A stretch of DNA of 47,632 bases from Desulfobulbaceae bacterium (GCA_012744275.1 JAAYIE010000048.1:1-47632), one strand, 5' to 3'; shown: positions 1 to 10,224, numbered from the stretch's first letter. Numbers and translations are program-made. The notes: generated by a model not told the origin, from the sequence alone.

Positions 1-130
1 AGCCGTGGGAACCAGAAAATAGATTGTAATACTTAACTAACTCAAATCTAACGGATGTATCCTATCATTTTTTTCTTCATGCTAAAGTAAAGGGGGAACA
101 AACATAAATACAATTAAGGGATGAAATATA

Positions 131-556
131 ATGCCAAAGAAAAATGTACTCTTTGTCTGCGAGATGAATACTTGCCGCAGTCAGATGGCCGAAGGTTGGG
201 CACGCCACCTCCATCCACACGCGATCAATGCATTTTCTGCAGGCATAAGCACGGGCCCACTTGATCCCTTGGCCATTAAAGTCATGAAAGAAGTCGGGAT
301 TGATATTTCAGGGCAGGAAACCCACGCGGTTAAAGATTTTATTGAAGAAAAAATTGATTTGGTTATCACCGTTTGCGACACAGCCGCAAAACAGTGCTCC
401 AGGTTTGCTCCAGAAGTCCATGTACTTTGTCAGACATTCGACAATCCGCCCGAATTGGCGCGTAACATGGCAGATGAAGAGGATAAGCTGTCTGTTTATA
501 GACGGGTAAGAGATGAAATAAAGGAGTTCGTTGAAAGGCTCCCAGAGACATTCTGA
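131..556 (+). CDS. arsC: Arsenate reductase, LMW-phosphatase/thioredoxin type
   Basis: This 141-residue cytosolic protein should reduce arsenate to arsenite using thioredoxin. The N-terminal phosphatase loop CEMNTCRSQMAEGW (about residues 10-23) has the CX5R signature of the low-molecular-weight phosphatase fold. The resolving cysteine pair of the Staphylococcus-type family is present in VCDTAAKQCS near residue 82, and the conserved Asp-Pro loop has become FDNPP. Length is typical for the family. The start has an AAGGGA-like ribosome site about 10 bases upstream. No ars operon partner lies downstream, and the gene ends at a strong hairpin shared with the convergent yajC. The 130 bases upstream hold no gene I can recognise. 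A plain tyrosine phosphatase is the alternative, but the extra cysteines favour arsenate reduction. Confidence 0.9.
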   Translation: MPKKNVLFVCEMNTCRSQMAEGWARHLHPHAINAFSAGISTGPLDPLAIKVMKEVGIDISGQETHAVKDFIEEKIDLVITVCDTAAKQCSRFAPEVHVLCQTFDNPPELARNMADEEDKLSVYRRVRDEIKEFVERLPETF

Positions 557-578
557 GTGCCTGTTGCAGAATGTACAT

Positions 579-620
579 ACAACAAAGCCGCAGCTACCTA
601 AATAACTGCGGCTTTGTTGT
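579..620. terminator. Bidirectional hairpin terminator between arsC and yajC
   Basis: A perfect 15-bp inverted repeat (579-593 with 606-620) with a 12-base loop sits between the convergent arsC and yajC genes. The arms end in A- and T-rich sequence on both sides, so it can serve both strands. Confidence 0.8.
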
Positions 621-705
621 GCTCCATCCGGAGCGCCTCAGGGCGCTTCTTCAGTTCGTCATCCGTTTTCATGCACGATGAAAATCAACAGCCTCCCCGA
701 AGGCC

Positions 706-1062
706 TCAGCCACCGGCCGGTTTACTGGCTGCTTTTTCGGGTTCAGTGGCTGATCCGGCAATGGCTGCCCGGCTCACCTTGATGCGCACATTATCTGCTA
801 TTTCCAAGGTAACTGTATTATCGGTCAAACCAGTGATCTGACCGTAGATACCACCGCCGGTGATTACCTTGTCGCCCCGTTTCAGGTTGGCCAGATAGTT
901 CTGGTGCTCCTTGGCCTTTTTCTGTTGGGGTCGGATCAACAAAAAATAAAAGACAAAAAAGATAAGGATCAGCGGTAAAAATTGGCCGATAAAGGCCATT
1001 CCGCCAGCTCCTGCTGCAGGTGCGGCCGCCTCTGCGGCCCAGGCGATTCCTGTCATGAACAT
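706..1062 (-). CDS. yajC: Preprotein translocase subunit YajC
   Basis: YajC is the small inner-membrane accessory subunit of the Sec holotranslocon. The 118-residue product has one strongly hydrophobic segment (about residues 24-43). The family hallmark LLIRPQQKKAKEH follows it, and then the cytosolic beta-rich domain with GDKVITGGGIYG. The tail is Ala/Pro/Lys-rich. It lies 15 bases downstream of tgt on the same strand, the tgt-yajC order common in many bacteria, and is probably cotranscribed with it. Confidence 0.95.
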   Translation of the reverse strand: MFMTGIAWAAEAAAPAAGAGGMAFIGQFLPLILIFFVFYFLLIRPQQKKAKEHQNYLANLKRGDKVITGGGIYGQITGLTDNTVTLEIADNVRIKVSRAAIAGSATEPEKAASKPAGG

Positions 1063-1077
1063 CCTCCATAGCTGGGG

Positions 1078-2223
<1,146 letters not shown>

Positions 2224-2266
2224 CTAATGAAAAGAACTGGAAATATGGCTTGTACGGGTACTGCTT

Positions 2267-3364
2267 TCAGGTTAGCAAGGCCGCCAGAGCCAGCCGCAAT
2301 TGTTTTTCTTGGGCCAGCAGCGAGTCGTGCAGTCGGAACTGCACCATGGCCCGGTGCAGGTTATGCTTTGGATAGCGGTAGGTAAAATACGTGTTTCCCT
2401 GTAAATAGTCGGTAAAAAAGCGCAGGCCCAGCTCAAAGATGAGCAGACGGGCTGCTTCTAACAGGATTTGCTGATCACTTTGGCTGAGTAAAACCCTGCC
2501 GCCGTTTTCAAGGTAGGCTCCCAATAGCGCGCTGAAACAGTCCTGGTCAAAATGGGGCTGCATATTCTTTTCCTCACCACTCTGATTGCAGCAGGAACGC
2601 AGGCAGTCGCCCAGGTCATGCACAAGATATCCAAACCTGACCGTGTCCAGATCGATCAGGCTGAGCACCGTATCACTACCCTGCGCAAAGAGGAAGTTGC
2701 TGCATTTGGGGTCAGCATGTACCAGCTGCTGCCTATGGCTGCTGCTATTAGCCTGAAGCAGGCCAGCAAGCGGCCGTAAATGCTCGATACTGGCAAAGCA
2801 AAATTCTTCCTCGGTATTTTGCGGGCTGCGCTCGGAGCTCAGGGCATCAAAATGGCTCAGATACGTTGGTGTATCATGGAAACCCGGCAACGGGTCCTGA
2901 ATCTCTGCGGCAGGAAGCATGCTGACGCCCTGGTGGAAACGGGCCAGCATCGCGCCGATCGCCGTCGCCTGCCGGGCATTTACCACAGTCAGGGTGCGGG
3001 AAGGACCGATATAGGTGATAAGTCGCCAAAGACCTCCTTCCGCATCCCTCATACAATCTTCGCCATCCGGATTGCTGTATGCTTCGGGAACAACAGGCAC
3101 TGTTTGACCGTACCCGCGTTTTTGTGCTGCGATTTTTGCGCAGTGCCGAGTAACGATCCGGAAATTATTCATCACCACAGAAGGGTCAGGAAAGACTGTC
3201 GGGGAGAGGCGCTGCAGGACAGCTGCTTTGTGTCTGTTTCCGCTTATGAAATGTACGATCCAGGTCTGGTTGATATTGCCTGCCGCGCATGGCAATAGCT
3301 GCAACAGGCGGGTATGGGGCAGAAAAAAACGGAAAATATCGCCGGGAGCCAGGTCAATAGTCAT
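2267..3364 (-). CDS. Aminoglycoside-phosphotransferase-fold kinase, NahK-like
   Basis: This is a cytosolic small-molecule kinase of the APH/choline-kinase fold. The Brenner-type catalytic loop is visible as LVHADPKCSNFLF (His-x-Asp-x4-Asn), followed by the metal-binding SLIDLDTVRFG and the HDLGD segment. The order VH-D-K-N then IDLDTV resembles N-acetylhexosamine 1-kinases, so a sugar substrate is more likely than an antibiotic, but I cannot assign one. I chose the ATG at 3364, giving 365 residues, because family similarity begins just after it (GDIFRFF ... AAGNINQTWIV). An upstream in-frame TTG at 3454 would add 30 dissimilar residues. No clear ribosome site is seen for either start. The gene lies 52 bases upstream of tgt on the same strand. 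Confidence 0.75.
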   Translation of the reverse strand: MTIDLAPGDIFRFFLPHTRLLQLLPCAAGNINQTWIVHFISGNRHKAAVLQRLSPTVFPDPSVVMNNFRIVTRHCAKIAAQKRGYGQTVPVVPEAYSNPDGEDCMRDAEGGLWRLITYIGPSRTLTVVNARQATAIGAMLARFHQGVSMLPAAEIQDPLPGFHDTPTYLSHFDALSSERSPQNTEEEFCFASIEHLRPLAGLLQANSSSHRQQLVHADPKCSNFLFAQGSDTVLSLIDLDTVRFGYLVHDLGDCLRSCCNQSGEEKNMQPHFDQDCFSALLGAYLENGGRVLLSQSDQQILLEAARLLIFELGLRFFTDYLQGNTYFTYRYPKHNLHRAMVQFRLHDSLLAQEKQLRLALAALLT

Positions 3365-3664
3365 GGGACAGGAAAGGAGGGCAGTCAAAAAATAGAAATC
3401 GTTTTTCAAGTCTGGTCGGGGCGGCGCAGCGAAAAAACCTCGAATTCTTGTCAAAGGCTTGCATTTTTAAGCTGGGCCCATTAGAACAAAGAGCAGTCGC
3501 TTACGCCAGCGTGCCTGCTTCTCTGTAGACAGAGCAAATTTCCTTTTTGCCTGGTTGCGAGGTAATGCTTGCCGTGTTGTCTGGGCTATGCACTGTCTGA
3601 TTTGTTTCGTGTTTGTGCCGCTTGGTCATGCTCTAGTAAAACATATACCCATTGGGATGTCGCT
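3365..3664. other. Divergent intergenic region without recognised gene
   Basis: About 300 bases separate the kinase from the exported SH3 gene on the opposite strand. I find no convincing coding frame, RNA or hairpin. It presumably carries promoters for both genes. Confidence 0.5.
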
Positions 3665-4129
3665 ATGAACCTGAAACGTTCCCTCTTCTGCGGTGTTTTT
3701 ATCTCCGCCTTTCTCCTTGTTCAGTCTGCAGCCTTTGCCGAAATGGTCTCCATTCGCGGTGAAAATGTCAATATGCGCTCCGGGCCTGGCACTAAGTACG
3801 AGGTGTTGTGGAAAATAGGCCAGGGTTTTCCCCTGGAGGTGACACAGAAGTCCGGATCGTGGTACAAGGTGCGCGATTTTGAGGGCAGTGTCGGCTGGGT
3901 GCATCAGGGTGTAACTACTAAAGAAGCCCATGCGGTGGTACAGGCCAATAAAGGCACTAACAGAAATATCAATATCCGCAGTACCCCCAGTACCAAAGGC
4001 GCCATTGTGGCCACCGCCACCTACGGGGTAGTTTTTAAGGTACTCTCCAAAAAGGGTGGGTGGGTGCAAGTAGAGCACGCCAATGGCGTTAAGGGCTGGA
4101 TTCGCGAGGATCTGTTGTGGGGTGATTGA
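3665..4129 (+). CDS. Exported protein with two bacterial SH3 domains
   Basis: The 154-residue product starts with a classical Sec signal peptide (MNLKRSLFCGVFISAFLLVQ, cleavage probably after AFA). Two bacterial SH3 repeats follow. The first contains NVNMRSGPGTKYEVLWKIG and the GSWYKVRDFEG block. The second contains NINIRSTPSTKG and GGWVQVEHANG. Such periplasmic proteins usually bind peptidoglycan or act in envelope stress, but no enzymatic domain is attached. The ATG at 3665 is chosen because the signal peptide begins there; the longer frame from 3569 adds an implausible leader. A strong terminator follows, so it is probably monocistronic. Confidence 0.85.
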   Translation: MNLKRSLFCGVFISAFLLVQSAAFAEMVSIRGENVNMRSGPGTKYEVLWKIGQGFPLEVTQKSGSWYKVRDFEGSVGWVHQGVTTKEAHAVVQANKGTNRNINIRSTPSTKGAIVATATYGVVFKVLSKKGGWVQVEHANGVKGWIREDLLWGD

Positions 4130-4159
4130 TCACCGCTTGTATCTGCCTGGTTTTTGCTC

Positions 4160-4197
4160 AATGGGAAGGGAACGTGCTTTCCTTCCCATTTTTTTCT
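4160..4197 (+). terminator. Rho-independent terminator after SH3 gene
   Basis: A 10-bp perfect stem (4160-4169 with 4181-4190), extended by weaker pairs, is followed directly by a run of T residues. Confidence 0.9.
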
Positions 4198-4268
4198 TGT
4201 CGGCGCACGTGGTTATCTTGTACAGCAGCAGCACAATGCTGCCTGCGTAAACAGGCAAGAAGGTGCCC

Positions 4269-5069
4269 ATGCGTGCTGTTCATCACCTGCCAACTCCTGC
4301 CATGATTGCCGACAAGTCACTTATTAGCCGGCGTTTTGCCAACGCACTTGCCACCTATGAGGATAAAGCACGGGTACAGGCCCAGGTGGCCGACACCCTG
4401 TTGGCCTATCTGTTCGAAGCAGTTCCCGGCATCAACCCACAGAGTGCATTTGAAATAGGCTGCTGCACCGGCATGCTCACCGAAAAACTTGTGGGGTGCT
4501 TGCCATCTCTGGAACGGCTCACCGTGTGTGACCTGGTTGCCGCTTTTCAGAGCTGTATTGATGCCAGAAGTCAAGCATGGCAGCAGTATGTCACCTTCCT
4601 TGCCGGTGATATTGAAAAGGTGGAGTTACCTCACAACTACGATCTTATCCTGTCCTCTTCCACCCTGCATTGGGTGCACGATTTTCCGGCCCTGAGCGCA
4701 AAGCTGGCCAAACATCTCAATCCCGGTGGAACGCTGGCAATCGGCCTCTATGGGCCGGATAATTTTACCGAAATCCTGGAGATTACCGGTAGTGGCCTGC
4801 CGTATCACAGTCTGGAAGAGCTGCAGCATATTCTGTCACAGCATTTCAGGCTGCATCTGGCGAGGGAGAGCCGGGAAGAACTCTGGTTTGCTGATCCACT
4901 GGCTATACTGCATCACCTGCGCGATACCGGCGTAAACGCGCTGAGCCCCGCAGGCTGGACCAAGGGCCGGCTGGCGAAATTTGCCGCCAGTTACCAGGAA
5001 CGCTTCAGTGGCGAACAAGGCGTGCGCCTGACCTATCATCCCCTCTATTTCATTGCCACCAAGGCCTAG
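4269..5069 (+). CDS. bioC: Malonyl-ACP O-methyltransferase BioC
   Basis: BioC methylates malonyl-ACP with S-adenosylmethionine to start pimelate assembly for biotin. The N-terminus has the family motif DKSLISRRFANALATYEDKA. The SAM-binding loop is FEIGCCTGMLTE (about residues 63-74), and the acceptor-side region is SSTLHWVHDF. The C-terminal HHLRDTGVNAL block is highly characteristic of BioC. An AAGAAGG ribosome site precedes the ATG at 4269; an in-frame GTG at 4263 is possible. bioD starts 30 bases downstream, so the two form a biotin operon. The later genes bioA, bioF and bioB are not in the window. Confidence 0.92.
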   Translation: MRAVHHLPTPAMIADKSLISRRFANALATYEDKARVQAQVADTLLAYLFEAVPGINPQSAFEIGCCTGMLTEKLVGCLPSLERLTVCDLVAAFQSCIDARSQAWQQYVTFLAGDIEKVELPHNYDLILSSSTLHWVHDFPALSAKLAKHLNPGGTLAIGLYGPDNFTEILEITGSGLPYHSLEELQHILSQHFRLHLARESREELWFADPLAILHHLRDTGVNALSPAGWTKGRLAKFAASYQERFSGEQGVRLTYHPLYFIATKA

Positions 5070-5099
5070 CCTGCGTCTTTCCCTCATTATCAGAACACC

Positions 5100-5807
5100 A
5101 TGCATGTGCACGAACAGGTAAGAGTCCAAACAACCATAGCAGTGGCCGGTATTGACACCGGTGTGGGAAAATCCTACTGTGCCGGACTGCTGGCCCGTTA
5201 TCTGCTGTCGCGCTCGGAAAGCGTCAGCACCATGAAGCTGGTGCAGACCGGTTGCAGCGGTATCGCCGAAGATATCCTCTTGCATCGCCGCCTCATGGCC
5301 GTGCCACTGACAGAAGAAGACCAACAGGGGAGCAGCAATCCCTACGTATTCAAGCTGCCTGCCTCGCCCCACCTGGCCGCCACCCTGGAAGGCAAGGCTA
5401 TCGTGGAAGAGAAGCTCAATGAGGCCGTGGCAGTAATGCAAGCGCGCTATCAGTGGCTGGTGCTGGAAGGCGCAGGTGGCCTGCTGGTCCCCCTGAACAG
5501 CGAGCTTTTGCTGCTGGATTATTTGGCCGGCCACGGCTGGCCATTGGTTCTGGTCAGCAGCCCGAGGCTGGGTTCAATCAACCACACCCGGCTGAGCCTT
5601 GAAGCCATCAGGAGTCGGGGCATGCAGTTGCTTGGCCTGGTTTATAACCTGCACGGCAGCCATGATCCAGACATGGTGCGCGACACCTTGCGGGAATGCC
5701 GGCGCGCCCTGCGGGATTACGGGTTTACGGAAACCGTGGTCCTGATTCCGGACGTTAAGGAAAGCGCCGCCATTGCCTGGAGCCCTCTGCTGACGCCTCT
5801 GCAATAA
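5100..5807 (+). CDS. bioD: Dethiobiotin synthetase
   Basis: BioD carboxylates 7,8-diaminopelargonate in an ATP-dependent ring closure to dethiobiotin. The P-loop is GIDTGVGKSYCAG (residues 17-29), a small variation on the family GTDTGVGKT. KLVQTG corresponds to the substrate-binding KPV/L-G motif, and EGAGGLLVPL and LGSINHTRLS are both family signatures. The 235-residue length is normal. It follows bioC in the same direction. Confidence 0.93.
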   Translation: MHVHEQVRVQTTIAVAGIDTGVGKSYCAGLLARYLLSRSESVSTMKLVQTGCSGIAEDILLHRRLMAVPLTEEDQQGSSNPYVFKLPASPHLAATLEGKAIVEEKLNEAVAVMQARYQWLVLEGAGGLLVPLNSELLLLDYLAGHGWPLVLVSSPRLGSINHTRLSLEAIRSRGMQLLGLVYNLHGSHDPDMVRDTLRECRRALRDYGFTETVVLIPDVKESAAIAWSPLLTPLQ

Positions 5808-6245
5808 CAGCAAATAACCACACGGCCGTCTATCAGGCCGGCGCAGGTCATTGACCATTGACCTGATATAATGCAGAATTATCTCTTCCGACTCCAGCCT
5901 GCTGGAAGGATATCCCTGCGCCTCATTTCCGGATCCAGACTAAAGCTGCTGGGAAACAAGGAAAATGCGACGCAAGCCGGTCCTCCTTTGTACGTCCACA
6001 TCGTAATAGCCCTGCCTCTAGCGGATCAGCTCTGATCTGAAATTGCAATCAGGATGCCTTATCTATGCAGCGGGCAGGTTCTTAGTCTGTACGAAGGTAC
6101 ATCCGTTTGCGCAATCCTGTCAACAGAACCGCAACTGTATCCCAATCTGAAAAAAACAAAATTCTGACCGGAAGCAAATACCACCCGGCTACCTTGCCCG
6201 TATCTTGAACTCCCACTCAACGGGATGATCTGTACAGGAGGGTAT
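5808..6245. other. Intergenic region after bioD, no gene recognised
   Basis: About 440 bases without a convincing reading frame. It contains two short hairpins: CGGCC/GGCCG at 5823-5840, and a 7-bp CAGGTCA/TGACCTG repeat at 5844-5865. The latter is followed immediately by a TATAAT box at 5867-5872, but no good -35 element is present at proper spacing. It may hold the promoter of the LpxH-like/glycosyltransferase operon. Confidence 0.4.
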
Positions 6246-7061
6246 ATGCCGCCACTTCAATTTCGATCCATCTGGATTTCCGACCTGCATCTGGGCACCA
6301 GAAACCTGCAGAGTGAGCAGTTGCTGGATTTCCTGCAAAAAACCGAATCCGAATACCTGTACTTGGTGGGCGATATTCTTGATCTGCTCCAGGCCAGGAG
6401 GAAGTGGTACTGGCCCAGGATCAACGACCGGATAGTACAGACCGTGCTGGATAAGGCCAAAAACGGTACTGAGGTGGTGTATATTCCTGGCAACCACGAC
6501 CACGTGCTGCGCCGCTTTGACGGCATGGTGTTCAACAATGTACGCATCAGCAACAAAGTGGTGCATGAAACCGCAGACGGCCGTCGCTATCTAGTCATCC
6601 ACGGTGATAAATTCGATCCGGTAGTGCAGAATAGTCCTTGGCTGGCCAGCATCGGCAGCATCCTCTACGAGCTGGTCCTCACCATAAACCGTTTCTGCAA
6701 CAAGGGGCGACGCCGTATGGGCTATGAATATCGCTCTGTTTCATCCTGGTTGAAACACCAGGTGAAAATTGTGGTCAATTATATGGGGCGGTTTGAAGAG
6801 GTGGTGGCGCAGGAAGGCATCGAGCACAAGGTGGATGGCCTCATCTGTGGCCATATTCACCGCGCCGGCATCCGAGAAATTGGCAAGGTACTGTACAGCA
6901 ACAGTGGTGACTGGGTGGAGAGTTGTACCGCCCTGGCAGAGAATCACAATGGCAGCCTGGGTCTGGTGCAATGGCCGGATCAGCAGGCACACATCCAACC
7001 CGTACCACGTGACATTTATGAAGATCTGTATCGTGACCGATGCCTGGCATCCACAAATTAA
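6246..7061 (+). CDS. LpxH-like UDP-2,3-diacylglucosamine diphosphatase
   Basis: This 271-residue calcineurin-like metallophosphatase has all metal-site motifs in order: SDLHLG (about residue 12), VGDILD, PGNHDH, VIHGDKFD and CGHIHRAG. Together they define the di-metal site of the LpxH family, which removes UMP from UDP-2,3-diacylglucosamine in lipid A synthesis. It belongs to the longer LpxH-like group often found next to a glycosyltransferase, so the exact substrate is not certain. The ATG at 6246 has a strong ribosome site (ACAGGAGGG). Its last 44 bases overlap the start of the next gene in another frame. Confidence 0.82.
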   Translation: MPPLQFRSIWISDLHLGTRNLQSEQLLDFLQKTESEYLYLVGDILDLLQARRKWYWPRINDRIVQTVLDKAKNGTEVVYIPGNHDHVLRRFDGMVFNNVRISNKVVHETADGRRYLVIHGDKFDPVVQNSPWLASIGSILYELVLTINRFCNKGRRRMGYEYRSVSSWLKHQVKIVVNYMGRFEEVVAQEGIEHKVDGLICGHIHRAGIREIGKVLYSNSGDWVESCTALAENHNGSLGLVQWPDQQAHIQPVPRDIYEDLYRDRCLASTN

Positions 7062-8022
7062 CGGCGTTGTCACTACGCTGAACCGCACTGCTGATATGCT
7101 GCGCAGCTGGGGTCATGAGCTGCTACTCATTACACCTGAGCGTTTTGCAACCCTGCCTTGCCCAACCTATCCCGAAATACGGCTGTCGTTGGTATCGCCG
7201 CTATCTATCCAAAAATTGTTGCATGATTTCAAGGCTGAGGCGGTGCATATTGCCACCGAAGGGCCCTTGGGCTGGTGTGCCCGCAGCGCCTGCAAGCGTC
7301 TGGGGCTTGATTTTACCACCTCGTATCACACCCGCTTCCCTGAATACCTGCGCATGCGCGCACCAGTGCCCATGAAGATGAGTTATTCGGTGATGCGGGG
7401 GTTCCACGGCGCTGCCCGCCGCACCATGGCGGCACCCACCATCTTAGATGAACTGGAGGCCAGGGATTTTAACCATCTGGTACCGTGGTCGCGAGGGGTG
7501 GATACGAATCTGTTCCGGCCACGGGAGCGGGAGACGACAGAGAAGGGGCCGGTTTTTTTGTACATGGGCCGGGTAGCGGTGGAGAAAAATCTGCCCGCCT
7601 TTCTTGATTTGGACCTTCCCGGTGAAAAGCGGGTGATTGGCGGCGGTCCTGCCCTGGCGACGCTGCAGGCAACCTATCCGGAGGTACAATTCACCGGCCC
7701 AAAAGAGGGTGAGGCACTGGCGAGCGCCCTGGCCGAGGCGGATGTGTTTGTCTTTCCCAGCCTGACCGATACTTTTGGTGTGGTGCTTTTAGAGGCCATG
7801 GCCTCGGGTGTGCCGGTGGCGGCTTTTCCAGTGACCGGACCAAAATATATTGTGCGGGAAGGGGTGAACGGCTGTCTGGACAACGACTTACGCTGTGCCG
7901 CCCTGAGGGCGCTTACGGTCAGTCGTGAAAGCTGTCGCGCCTTTGCCGGCGAGTTCTCTTGGGAAACCTGCACCCACCAGTTTTTGAACAATCTCGCCCC
8001 AAATCGGCTGCCAGCTCACTGA
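7018..8022 (+). CDS. GT4-family glycosyltransferase
   Basis: This 334-residue cytosolic or membrane-associated glycosyltransferase has the GT-B fold. The N-terminal MKICIVTDAWHPQINGVV contains the donor-side NGV loop. The middle shows YHTRFPEYLR and the Rossmann strand FLYMGRVAVEKNL. The C-terminal nucleotide-sugar motif is VFPSLTDTFGVVLLEAMASG, the E-x7-E signature of GT4. It resembles GDP-mannose-dependent alpha-mannosyltransferases, but the donor is not proven by sequence. The start at 7018 lies inside the upstream gene (44-base overlap), suggesting translational coupling with the LpxH-like enzyme and a shared role in envelope glycolipid synthesis. Confidence 0.85.
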   Translation: MKICIVTDAWHPQINGVVTTLNRTADMLRSWGHELLLITPERFATLPCPTYPEIRLSLVSPLSIQKLLHDFKAEAVHIATEGPLGWCARSACKRLGLDFTTSYHTRFPEYLRMRAPVPMKMSYSVMRGFHGAARRTMAAPTILDELEARDFNHLVPWSRGVDTNLFRPRERETTEKGPVFLYMGRVAVEKNLPAFLDLDLPGEKRVIGGGPALATLQATYPEVQFTGPKEGEALASALAEADVFVFPSLTDTFGVVLLEAMASGVPVAAFPVTGPKYIVREGVNGCLDNDLRCAALRALTVSRESCRAFAGEFSWETCTHQFLNNLAPNRLPAH

Positions 8023-8185
8023 TTGCAGTTTGATAACAAAGTGTTATTTGTTCTGCTCTTGGCGCATGACCCTCGGAACCCCATGAAGAATGCCGTGATA
8101 GGACTCTTGTGCTGAAGCTTGAATACACCGAAAATTCGGCCGAAGCGCTTTGCTGTGCCGATAGATTGTTATTTTTACCGCAGAC

Positions 8186-8887
8186 TTAATCGGACTGCAG
8201 CTCAATTACAGTTTCATCCGTGCCCGGCGGGCCGTTCACCCCGCGGTAGCGCAGAAAAACCTGATCGCTTTGTCTGAACCAGTAGGATGCCTCCCAGAAG
8301 GCGGCAATCAGGCTATCCAACTTGATGCGCACCTTTTCAACCATAACCGTCTGACCATCTGTCACCATCTGCTCGCTACCGGCGCGTTCAGCCCACATAC
8401 CGAGCAACTCCAGTTCGTCTGAGCGCAAAAACCAGAATTCCGTTTTACCACGCTCCAGCGCCACCATGCGCCCCAGGGAAAAAGTTACCGATTGGAACCA
8501 GGGTTTATCGCCAAGGCGCAATGCCTTGTCTACGGGTTTTCCTTGAAAGGTGCCCTGCACATGGAGCATATCAGCCTTCCGTTCGGCGTGGACATTGGTG
8601 TGCGGCGATGACACCATGTTCCAAGCCAGGGTGGCTCCGTCTGGGGCACACAGATTGGTGAAGGTGGCCTCCGGCTCTTCCAGGGTGATAAGCACATGCT
8701 CACCCTGTTCTTCCAGTTTCCAGATATAGGTATGCGCTGCCTTGCCGGTTTGCTCACGGTAGCGCAGAGTTTTGCTTTGTTGCTCCGGCTGCTGTTTGGC
8801 CGGTGTAAAGGAAGGAACAGCAAGGCCAAGGCTGGTTGCGGCCACAAAAGCCAGACAGAAAACACGTGTTCCAGAACGTCTCATCAT
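8186..8887 (-). CDS. Exported protein of unknown function
   Basis: I do not recognise this 233-residue protein. It starts with an N-terminal signal peptide (MMRRSGTRVFCLAFVAATSL, probable cleavage near residue 24-30). The rest is a soluble beta-rich sequence with the segments YIWKLEEQGEHVLITLEE and LGDKPWFQSVTFSLGRM. Its start overlaps the stop of the upstream phoH-like gene by four bases (ATGA on the minus strand), so it is translationally coupled to it. A periplasmic or outer-membrane-facing role is inferred only from the signal peptide. Confidence 0.65.
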   Translation of the reverse strand: MMRRSGTRVFCLAFVAATSLGLAVPSFTPAKQQPEQQSKTLRYREQTGKAAHTYIWKLEEQGEHVLITLEEPEATFTNLCAPDGATLAWNMVSSPHTNVHAERKADMLHVQGTFQGKPVDKALRLGDKPWFQSVTFSLGRMVALERGKTEFWFLRSDELELLGMWAERAGSEQMVTDGQTVMVEKVRIKLDSLIAAFWEASYWFRQSDQVFLRYRGVNGPPGTDETVIELQSD

Positions 8888-10224
8888 AATAGTTCACTCG
8901 CCAACATGGCGAGTTCGGAGCGCTCGCCTTTTTCCAGGTTGACATGGGAATAGAGCCGTTGCCCCTGCATCTTTTCGATGAGGTAACTAAGGCCATTTGA
9001 CAGGGTATCCAGATAGGGATGGTCGATCTGGTAGATATCACCCGTGAAAACCACCTTGGTCTGTTCCCCGGCCCGGGTGATGATGGTTTTTACCTCGTGC
9101 GGGGTCAGGTTTTGGGCCTCATCCACAATCATGAACATCTTCACCAGGCTGCGACCGCGGATATAGGCCAGTGGTTCAATAATCAGCTTTTTCTCATCCA
9201 GAAGTCGCCCCAAAAGCTGGCTCATTTCGCTCTGATCTGAGAACTGATTGCGGATCACCGCCAGATTGTCATAGAGCGGTTGCATGTAAGGGCCGATTTT
9301 CGAGGAGATATCACCGGGTAAATAGCCGATGTCCTTGTTGGAAAGCGGTACAATTGGGCGAGCCAGCATGATTTGTCGGTATTGCGAGCGCTGCTCCAGG
9401 GCAGCGGCCAGGGCCAGCAAGGTTTTGCCGGTGCCAGCCTTGCCCGAAAGGCTGACCAAGGGGGCATCCTGATTGCAAAGTGCGTGTACCGCGAAATTTT
9501 GTTCGGCATTGCGTGGCGAGATGCCGTACACGATTCTGCGCTCAATTTTTTGCAGCATCCCGTTTACAGGAGAGTGGAAGGCCAAGACTGATTTTTTGCC
9601 GTTACGAATAATAAGGTATTCGTTGGGCCAGAGGGGAGGGGTGTCCAAGCCCAACGTCTGTGCATTGACGGGCTCATTGCCAGAGTGCAAGGCATCAATC
9701 AGTTCTGGGTCAGCCTCTTCGAGCAGGCGGCAGCCGGTATAGAGCTTGCCCACATCCTTGACATGATCGGTGGTGTAATCCTCAGCCATCAGGCCAACGG
9801 CCTTGGCCTTCATGCGCAGGTTGACATCCTTGCTCACCAAGATGCAGCGGCGCGTAGGATCTTCTTTGGCCAGGCAATAACCGATGTTGAGGATCTGATG
9901 ATCAGGCTTGCCTGTTGCCGGGAAATGCTGGCGCAGGTTCTCGTGCAGGGGCTGTTCCAGTTTGATGGACACTTTACCCTTGCCAGGGCCGATGTCCACG
10001 CCACCGTTGAACAGCTTGTTAGCACTTAACGCATCGAGGCTACGAACAAACTCCCGAGCATGGAAGTTGAGGGAAAGATTGCCCTTTTTGAAGTGATCTA
10101 GCTCTTCGATAACGGTGATGGGGATAACGATGTCATGTTCGGCAAAGTTTTTAATGCAGGCGGAGTCATGCAGGATGACATTGGTGTCCAGGATGAAGGT
10201 TTTTCGGATAGTATTGGCAGGCAT
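8884..10224 (-). CDS. PIN-PhoH fusion ATPase (PhoH2 type)
   Basis: This 446-residue cytosolic protein joins an N-terminal PIN ribonuclease domain to a PhoH helicase-like ATPase. The PIN part has TFILDTNVILHD, EELDHFKKG and the acidic pair LVSKDVNLRMKA. The PhoH part (about 230-446) has Walker A SGKAGTGKTLLA and Walker B MFMIVDEAQNLTPHEVK. PhoH2 proteins of this layout act as RNA helicase/nucleases. The ATG at 10224 is chosen over the longer frame from 10347 because a CAGGAG ribosome site sits five bases upstream and PIN similarity begins immediately. It is translationally coupled to the following exported protein. Confidence 0.9.
   Translation of the reverse strand: MPANTIRKTFILDTNVILHDSACIKNFAEHDIVIPITVIEELDHFKKGNLSLNFHAREFVRSLDALSANKLFNGGVDIGPGKGKVSIKLEQPLHENLRQHFPATGKPDHQILNIGYCLAKEDPTRRCILVSKDVNLRMKAKAVGLMAEDYTTDHVKDVGKLYTGCRLLEEADPELIDALHSGNEPVNAQTLGLDTPPLWPNEYLIIRNGKKSVLAFHSPVNGMLQKIERRIVYGISPRNAEQNFAVHALCNQDAPLVSLSGKAGTGKTLLALAAALEQRSQYRQIMLARPIVPLSNKDIGYLPGDISSKIGPYMQPLYDNLAVIRNQFSDQSEMSQLLGRLLDEKKLIIEPLAYIRGRSLVKMFMIVDEAQNLTPHEVKTIITRAGEQTKVVFTGDIYQIDHPYLDTLSNGLSYLIEKMQGQRLYSHVNLEKGERSELAMLASELL

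Noticed and set aside
6107-6160. A CCGCAACTGTA string resembling the core of a cobalamin riboswitch
   Set aside because: None of the other conserved blocks or a P1 helix occurs around it, in contrast to the complete aptamer at 13469-13620.
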